Positions 5,112-9,165 of a stretch of DNA of 9,165 nt are shown one piece after another. The notes below the pieces were generated by a model. It made no database searches and was not told the origin of the DNA. It saw nothing but the letters and a program-made list of their open reading frames with translations. Location of the stretch: NCBI GenBank assembly GCA_003662715.1, contig QMYO01000048.1, forward strand, positions 1 to 9,165, in the 5' to 3' direction. This DNA is from Candidatus Bathyarchaeota archaeon (GTDB lineage Archaea; Thermoproteota; Bathyarchaeia; Bathyarchaeales; Bathyarchaeaceae). Position 1 is the first letter of the stretch. Each line of letters starts with the position of its first letter. The position numbers were made by a program, and so were the translations under genes.

Positions 5112-6311
5112 ATGCAACATCAATCACCCGCCATAATTGAGGTGGGTAGAACAAAGTTCGGTGAACATTACGAAAAGGACCATGAAAAACTGGTGGAAGA
5201 ATCTTGGCTGAAAGCCTCAGAAGCAGCTGGCATAGAGCGTAAAGACCTTGATGCCGGCTACTTTTCAGATTATTTTCTTCAAATCACTTCCAAGGTTGGA
5301 ATTGAAGAAGGCTTCCTATCTGAACTATCAGAACTCCACATTCCCATGGAAAAAATGAGGTCATTTAGCTCGGCTCTTTTAAATGCTTGCCACGCCGTGC
5401 AGTCTGGGAAATATAATTTGGTCCTAGTGGGTGGAGTGGAAAAAATGACGGACCGCTGGGACAAAATCAGAGATGACCTAATGCTCCTAGAAGACCCGTG
5501 GAGCTACTATGCTGGATGCACGCCTGAAGCAAATCATGAGCTCATGCTTAGAGAGTACATAAAGAAATACAAGATTTCTGGAGAAACTTTTGAAAAATTC
5601 AACACTGCCCTAGCGCAGATTGCTGTAAAGAATCACCACAACGCAACGAAGAATGGATACGCTCAGTTCCAAAGAGAAATCGATGTAGATATGGTTTTAA
5701 AAGCAAGAGCAAAGGTACATAAGCCCTTGGGACTCTATGATTTTGCACCAATCTCAGACGGAGCAACAGCCCTAATCTTAGCGAGCTCAGAAGTCGCTAA
5801 AACATACACGGACACACCCATATACGTTGCGGGTTCTGCTTCAGCCACTGATTACATCACTTTTCCCTCACGTAACGAAAGAACAGGATTTATAGCAAGC
5901 AAGATAGCGATGGAAAATGCGCTTAAAAAAGCAGGTATAAGCATACGAGACATCCAAATAGCCGAGCTTTATGACCAATCCACGCTGCTGGAAATGGTGT
6001 CGCTAGAAGACTTAGGGTTTTCAAAAAGAGGAAACGCTTGGCTAGACATTTACAACAGCTGCAAAGACTACAAGGGATTTTATGAAATTAATGGGCAAAA
6101 ACTTTTTGTAAACACAAACGGTGGACTTAAGGCTGATGGAAACCCACTTGGCGCCACTGGTGGAGCTCAAATTTTTGAGATTGTTAAGCAACTAAGAGGT
6201 GAAGCAGGCGAAAGACAGGTAAAGGCAGATGGAGACTTGCGGTTTGGATGCACCTTAGAGCTGGAAGGATTCGGAACCAAGGCGTATATCCATATTCTAA
6301 GGAGAGATTAA
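5112..6311 (+). CDS. thiolase-fold protein lacking thiolase catalytic residues
   Basis: The 399-residue length and many landmarks fit archaeal SCP2-type thiolases: AIIEVGRTKFGEH (7-19), VLVGGVEKMTD (104-114), AVKNHHNATKN (171-181), PISDGATALILAS (213-225), LEDLGF (298-303), GGLKADGNPLGATG (337-350) and a QLRGEAGERQV stretch. The active site, however, is replaced. The nucleophilic Cys (ACASG loop) aligns with Met82 in MRSFSSALLNACHAV, the HD(C/A)F His with Tyr287 (YDQS), the GHP His with Asn344 (GNP), and the C-terminal Cys/His with Leu382. A few residues before the nucleophile loop also appear deleted. Ordinary acetoacetyl-CoA thiolase activity is therefore unlikely. It is co-transcribed with the DUF35/HMG-CoA synthase gene 1 bp downstream and probably forms a complex with it, as scaffold or as an enzyme with other chemistry. 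The only SD (GGGAG, 5096-5100) lies 11 nt from the ATG, which is long. Automated annotation would probably call it acetyl-CoA acetyltransferase. Confidence 0.88.
   Translation: MQHQSPAIIEVGRTKFGEHYEKDHEKLVEESWLKASEAAGIERKDLDAGYFSDYFLQITSKVGIEEGFLSELSELHIPMEKMRSFSSALLNACHAVQSGKYNLVLVGGVEKMTDRWDKIRDDLMLLEDPWSYYAGCTPEANHELMLREYIKKYKISGETFEKFNTALAQIAVKNHHNATKNGYAQFQREIDVDMVLKARAKVHKPLGLYDFAPISDGATALILASSEVAKTYTDTPIYVAGSASATDYITFPSRNERTGFIASKIAMENALKKAGISIRDIQIAELYDQSTLLEMVSLEDLGFSKRGNAWLDIYNSCKDYKGFYEINGQKLFVNTNGGLKADGNPLGATGGAQIFEIVKQLRGEAGERQVKADGDLRFGCTLELEGFGTKAYIHILRRD
6301..6306 (+). promoter_or_regulatory. ribosome binding site of the DUF35/HMG-CoA synthase gene
   Basis: GGAGAG lies inside the last codons of the thiolase-like gene, 6 nt before the ATG at 6313. 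The two genes are 1 bp apart, so translation is probably coupled and the products made in matched amounts. Confidence 0.75.
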
Positions 6312-6312
6312 C

Positions 6313-7824
6313 ATGAGCAGCGAACCGATTGAAAGAAGAGTATCCTACATAGGGGATAGACTCAGAGGAAGCCTATGCGGCAACTGTGGAAAGGAATACT
6401 TCAGAGCCAGAGACTACTGCGGAACCTGTGGAAGAAAAAGCTTTGGCAAAATGAAAAACATAGACTTCTTCTATGAGAAAGGTGTGTTGGAAGTATGCAC
6501 TTTCATCAAGGAACCAACAAACAAGTTCACGAAATTAGGACCATACATCTATGGTATCGTTTCTTTTCATAATGGAAAGGTGAGAGTTCCTGGCAGACTA
6601 ACGGACAGCATCTTAAAAGAGGATGAGATTGACCTATCCAGCTTCGAAGATAGAGAGGTTGTTCCAAGATTTAGAAGACGATACGCTGTGCAACAAAGCG
6701 ACATAATTCCAACAATCTCCTTAGCCTTTACCTTCGCCGATGAGTATTATCCACATCAGAAACATGAGATAGTTAAACCGAAAAAAGAGTACAAAACGCC
6801 GGGAATCGTCGGATATGGAACGTATGTCCCGAAATTCCGAATTAAAGAAGAGACAATAGAAAGGTCTGTGCCTTTCATAGATGAAGACGCCATCACCACC
6901 GCTGTTGAAGCTGGAAAAATGGCGCTAATCCACTCTGGAATAGACCAGTCACTAGTCGGCAAAGTGTACGTAGGCTCAGAATCTAACCCATACGCGGTTA
7001 AACCAATAGCTGCCAAAGTAGCTCAAGTGTTAAAGCTGGGCAAAGAAGAACACAGAGATGGTGTGCAGAGCGTAGACGCCATTGACACAGAGTTCGCATG
7101 TAAAGCCGCCACCAGCATGTTCAAGGATGCAGCAGCACTTACATATTATCCAAGCGCTCACATACCCTATGCCATGGTGATAGGCACAGACAATTCTCAA
7201 GCTGCTCCTAGAGATGAGCTTGGAGGGGAACTAGACTTCTTCGTGGGATGCGGTGCTTCTGCCTTCATTTTTGGTATGTATGATGTCATCGCTGAACTTG
7301 AAGGCGGGTACTCTTGCACTTCAGATACACCAGACTTTTGGAGAAGAGAACTTGAGCCTTACCCGAGACATGGAGGTCGATTCACTGGTGAACCTGCTTA
7401 CTTTAAACATGTAGTGAAGGCGGCTAAAGGGCTCATGGAGAAACTGAAACTTCAAGTCAGCGACGTCAACTATTTCGTTTCTCATCAACCAAACATCAGA
7501 TTCCCTGTCAAAGCGGCTAAGGCACTAGGATTCAAAGAGGAACAGTACATGCCTGGTTTGAAAGTAGCTGATTTCGGCAATATCTATTCCGGTTCATCGC
7601 CCATGGGTTTGGCGGCTGTTCTAGACAAAGCTAAACCAGATGAGAGAATTGTCATAGTTAGTTATGGTTCAGGAGCTGGAAGTGATGCTTATTCTCTAGT
7701 GACAACGAGCCAGATAAAGGAGAAAAGGCGGCGGCAGAAATTCACTGTTCAGTATCAAGCTGAAAATGAACATATAGAATATGTTGATTACACTACATAT
7801 AGAAGGTTCAAGCGTGGATTTTAG
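6313..7824 (+). CDS. DUF35 (zinc ribbon/OB-fold)-HMG-CoA synthase fusion
   Basis: HMG-CoA synthase condenses acetyl-CoA with acetoacetyl-CoA in the mevalonate route to archaeal isoprenoid lipids. The 503-residue protein has two parts. Residues 1-150 are a DUF35 module, with a zinc ribbon (C22-x2-C25, C36-x2-C39) followed by an OB-fold. Residues about 163-503 are an archaeal-type HMG-CoA synthase starting GIVGYGTYVPKFRIK. The catalytic set is intact: Glu223 in VGSESNPYAVKP, nucleophile Cys263 in FACKAATSM, His366 in YFKHVVKAAKG, and SHQPN (390-394). The C-terminal YVDYTTYRRFKRG also fits. In characterised archaea DUF35 is a separate subunit bridging thiolase and synthase, so this N-terminal fusion is unusual. 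The ATG is fixed by an SD 6 nt upstream. Expression is presumably set by the promoter before the thiolase-like gene. Given the degenerate partner, the true acyl substrates may differ from the textbook reaction. Confidence 0.92.
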   Translation: MSSEPIERRVSYIGDRLRGSLCGNCGKEYFRARDYCGTCGRKSFGKMKNIDFFYEKGVLEVCTFIKEPTNKFTKLGPYIYGIVSFHNGKVRVPGRLTDSILKEDEIDLSSFEDREVVPRFRRRYAVQQSDIIPTISLAFTFADEYYPHQKHEIVKPKKEYKTPGIVGYGTYVPKFRIKEETIERSVPFIDEDAITTAVEAGKMALIHSGIDQSLVGKVYVGSESNPYAVKPIAAKVAQVLKLGKEEHRDGVQSVDAIDTEFACKAATSMFKDAAALTYYPSAHIPYAMVIGTDNSQAAPRDELGGELDFFVGCGASAFIFGMYDVIAELEGGYSCTSDTPDFWRRELEPYPRHGGRFTGEPAYFKHVVKAAKGLMEKLKLQVSDVNYFVSHQPNIRFPVKAAKALGFKEEQYMPGLKVADFGNIYSGSSPMGLAAVLDKAKPDERIVIVSYGSGAGSDAYSLVTTSQIKEKRRRQKFTVQYQAENEHIEYVDYTTYRRFKRGF

Positions 7825-7832
7825 AAGTTTAC

Positions 7833-7868
7833 ACCAGTTTTTATGCTGGTTTTCCTCTTTTTCTCTCT
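7833..7868 (+). terminator. hairpin and T-rich terminator after the HMG-CoA synthase operon
   Basis: A short inverted repeat, ACCAG (7833-7837) with CTGGT (7846-7850) and an 8-nt loop, lies directly after the TAA stop and is followed by T-rich sequence including TTTT and TTTTT runs. The stem is small, but the T-rich tail alone would suffice for archaeal termination. It separates the operon from the microprotein gene. Confidence 0.55.
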
Positions 7869-7947
7869 GAATATTGAATATTTACGGTGTTTTCATAAGC
7901 CTTATCATCAGTCTCTAACCTTAGTAATTAGAGGATAGCACGACATT

Positions 7948-7953
7948 AGGTGA
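7948..7953 (+). promoter_or_regulatory. ribosome binding site of the 38-residue ORF
   Basis: AGGTGA, an exact match to the core archaeal SD, lies 7 nt before the ATG at 7961. The same motif precedes pncB in this window. It is the main reason to accept the short ORF as a gene. An earlier ATG at 7956 is in another frame and closes after 15 codons. Confidence 0.65.
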
Positions 7954-7960
7954 ACATGAA

Positions 7961-8077
7961 ATGGATGACGCTTTACTCTCAATTATTTTGCAGTTGGGGA
8001 TAGGTGTGATAGGAGGATTTTTCATAGGATACATAATTAGGAAAATCCAACTAAACACCAACAAACACCGAGAATAA
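7961..8077 (+). CDS. 38-residue single-span membrane microprotein
   Basis: This short reading frame encodes an acidic start (MDD), a glycine-rich hydrophobic span (about residues 5-26, including LGIGVIGGFFIGYIIRKI), and a basic polar tail ending NTNKHRE, followed by TAA. The profile is that of a single-pass membrane peptide with a cytosolic positively charged C-terminus. The GxGxxGGFxxGYxxKK-like pattern recalls the first helix of archaeal FUN14-family proteins, but nothing downstream continues that family, so it is either a stand-alone peptide or a reduced remnant. Evidence for expression is the AGGTGA SD at ideal spacing and its position between a terminator and the mtrH promoter. Function is unknown. 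It falls below most gene-calling length limits and is easily missed. Confidence 0.55.
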   Translation: MDDALLSIILQLGIGVIGGFFIGYIIRKIQLNTNKHRE

Positions 8078-8111
8078 TAAAGAAATTGAATGCTTTTTTC
8101 TGTGTAGACTA

Positions 8112-8149
8112 TTCTAGAAAACGTTAAATACATGCAACAAGTTTTAAAA
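8112..8149 (+). promoter_or_regulatory. mtrH promoter region
   Basis: A TATA-like TTAAATA (8124-8130) preceded by A-rich sequence lies about 60 bp before the mtrH ATG. A second A/T box, TTTTAAAA (8142-8149), is closer. An 8-bp palindrome, TTCTAGAA (8112-8119), sits just upstream of the first box and could be a regulator site. Assignment is by motif only. Confidence 0.4.
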
Positions 8150-8187
8150 GAAAGCCAAAACATCAATTGAGCTAGGAAGGGAATAAA

Positions 8188-9087
8188 ATGTTTGAATTCA
8201 AAAGCAAACAACAAACCTTTAACATAGGCGGAGTTAAAGTAGGCGGACTCCCCGGACAAAACCCAACAGTTCTAATAGGAACCATCTTTTATCACGGACA
8301 TAAAGCCATCCTCGACAAAAAAACCGGAGAATTCGACCGCAAACTAGTAGAAGAGGAAATCAATCTACAAGAAGAATTTTCTGATAAAACAGGAAACCCA
8401 GGAATATTTGACGTAGTTGGAGCCACACCGGAACTCATGAGAAAATATGTTGAGTTCACAGCAAGCGTCACAGACGCGCCTATCATGATAGATGGAACAA
8501 CCGCTGAAGCAAAAATAGCGGGGTTAGAGTACGCTAAGGAAGTCGGGTTAATAGACCGATTAATCTACAACTCGTTAATACCCGAGTATAAACAGGAAGA
8601 AATTGATAAAATAAAAGAAGTTGGATTAAAAAGCGCATTACTCCTCGCTTACAACCCCAAAGAATTCACCACAGCAGGACGAGTTAAAGCTATTAAACAG
8701 CTTTTAGAGGTAGCTAAGGAAGCAGGTATCGAAAAGCCTTTACTCGACACATGCGTCCTTGACATTCCAGGCCTTGGAATGGCATCTCGCGCCGCTTTTG
8801 AACTAAAGAATGAATTCGGGTTGCCAGTTGGTAATGGAGCCCACAATGCAGTTAGTTTGTGGAAAGGCTTGAAATCAAAGATGGGTGTGCAAGCGGTAAA
8901 GCCCGCCGTCGCAGCTGCATGTGTTGTCGCTGTAGCAACGGGAGCAGACTTTGTCCTATATGGTCCAGTGAAGGATGCGCAGTATGTTTTTCCTGTTATA
9001 GCAATGACAAACGCTGCTTATGGTTATCTTCTCTTCGAAAAGAAGATTTCCCTTGACCGAAGCCATCCGCTTTACAGAATAGCGTGA
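8188..9087 (+). CDS. mtrH: MtrH-type methyltransferase (tetrahydromethanopterin S-methyltransferase subunit H family)
   Basis: MtrH is a cytosolic TIM-barrel protein that moves a methyl group between tetrahydromethanopterin and a corrinoid cofactor. In methanogens it is one subunit of the membrane Mtr complex. The 299 residues cover the whole family (about 310). Recognisable stretches in order are GGVKVGGLPGQNPTVLIGTIFYHGHKAI (14-41), DKTGNP (66-71), VTDAPIMIDGTTAEAKIAGLEYAKEVGLIDRLIYNS (95-130), GLPVGNGAHNAVSLW (211-225), and DFVLYGPVKDAQYVFPVIAMTNA (254-276). It looks complete and intact. The start is supported by GGAAGGG (8175-8181), 6 nt upstream. No mtrA-G or corrinoid-protein gene lies in the window. 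Like stand-alone MtrH homologues elsewhere, it may therefore serve a soluble methyl-transfer system (methylamines, methanol or methoxy compounds) or the Wood-Ljungdahl pathway rather than a sodium pump. A further corrinoid gene could lie just beyond the right edge. Confidence 0.92.
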   Translation: MFEFKSKQQTFNIGGVKVGGLPGQNPTVLIGTIFYHGHKAILDKKTGEFDRKLVEEEINLQEEFSDKTGNPGIFDVVGATPELMRKYVEFTASVTDAPIMIDGTTAEAKIAGLEYAKEVGLIDRLIYNSLIPEYKQEEIDKIKEVGLKSALLLAYNPKEFTTAGRVKAIKQLLEVAKEAGIEKPLLDTCVLDIPGLGMASRAAFELKNEFGLPVGNGAHNAVSLWKGLKSKMGVQAVKPAVAAACVVAVATGADFVLYGPVKDAQYVFPVIAMTNAAYGYLLFEKKISLDRSHPLYRIA

Positions 9088-9090
9088 TTT

Positions 9091-9113
9091 GCTCCTCTTT
9101 TTTATTTTTTAAA
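9091..9113 (+). terminator. T-rich terminator after mtrH
   Basis: Two runs of six or more T (9098-9103 and 9105-9110) begin about 10 nt after the mtrH stop codon. This is a strong archaeal oligo-T terminator and suggests mtrH ends its transcript here rather than continuing into a downstream mtr gene. Confidence 0.6.
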
Positions 9114-9165
9114 CTTTAGATGCTTTCTAACTGAGGGCAACCTATCTAAATCTTTATGCGGAAAA

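Noticed and set aside
6756..7016. 86-codon minus-strand ORF inside the HMG-CoA synthase gene
   Set aside because: It is antisense to the conserved synthase domain, including the catalytic Glu region, and is a shadow.
7913..7933. CTCTAA/TTAGAG inverted repeat before the microprotein gene as an operator
   Set aside because: It has only a 6-bp arm with a 9-nt loop in A/T-rich sequence, which is likely to occur by chance.
7961..8187. Frameshifted full-length FUN14-family gene beginning with the 38-residue ORF
   Set aside because: No frame after the stop at 8075 continues with a second hydrophobic helix, so a broken longer gene is not supported.
7921..8259. 112-codon minus-strand ORF covering the region before and into mtrH
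   Set aside because: It runs antisense through the mtrH start, its promoter and the microprotein gene, has no SD, and its composition is that of a reverse-strand shadow.
8292..9056. Further minus- and plus-strand ORFs inside mtrH
   Set aside because: All are out of frame with the well-conserved MtrH sequence and have no SD or motif.
1..9165. CRISPR array, insertion sequence or prophage
   Set aside because: No regularly spaced repeats, transposase or integrase motifs, terminal repeats or phage structural genes are visible on either strand.

Overview
The window looks archaeal. The evidence is an archaeal-type HMG-CoA synthase carrying a DUF35 domain, a tetrahydromethanopterin methyltransferase subunit (MtrH), and a nicotinate phosphoribosyltransferase with the C-terminal four-cysteine zinc ribbon known from archaea. 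A/T-rich TATA-like boxes lie before several genes, oligo-T tracts follow the stop codons, and Shine-Dalgarno motifs fit an anti-SD of CCUCC. The combination (MtrH without other Mtr subunits nearby, a TIGR04076 protein, compact mostly hypothetical genes) suggests an uncultivated Thermoproteota-type lineage such as Bathyarchaeia. That placement is inference, since there is no rRNA gene here.

Layout. Everything left of about 4930 is on the minus strand and everything right of about 5110 is on the plus strand, so the 182-bp gap between them is a divergent promoter region. Reading leftward from it come a TIGR04076-family protein, two multi-pass membrane proteins that probably share a transcript (the second faintly SpoIIM-like), nicotinate phosphoribosyltransferase (pncB), a small HExxHxxGH metallopeptidase-like protein, and a B12-binding radical SAM enzyme. 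Reading rightward come a two-gene operon (thiolase-fold protein, then a DUF35/HMG-CoA synthase fusion, 1 bp apart), a terminator-like hairpin, a 38-residue single-span membrane microprotein with a good ribosome binding site, and mtrH.

Most notable is the thiolase-HMG-CoA synthase operon. In archaea, thiolase, DUF35 and HMG-CoA synthase normally form a substrate-channelling complex of three separate polypeptides at the start of the mevalonate pathway. Here DUF35 is fused to the N-terminus of the synthase, whose catalytic Glu, Cys and His are all present. The partner thiolase has lost every residue expected for catalysis: the nucleophilic Cys aligns with Met, the HD(C/A)F His with Tyr, the GHP His with Asn, and the C-terminal Cys/His with Leu. 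It is either a scaffold or a thiolase-fold protein with different chemistry, comparable to the Cys-less thiolase-fold steroid aldolases that also work with DUF35 partners. A perfect TCTATC-GG-GATAGA palindrome lies where transcription of this operon should begin.

Other points of interest are an mtrH with no other mtr or corrinoid gene beside it in the window, inverted repeats at the radical SAM promoter and at the extreme left end, and the 38-residue microprotein. I see no tRNA, rRNA, CRISPR array, insertion sequence or integrase. The only gene-poor stretch over 300 bases (7825-8187) holds a terminator, the microprotein gene and the mtrH promoter.
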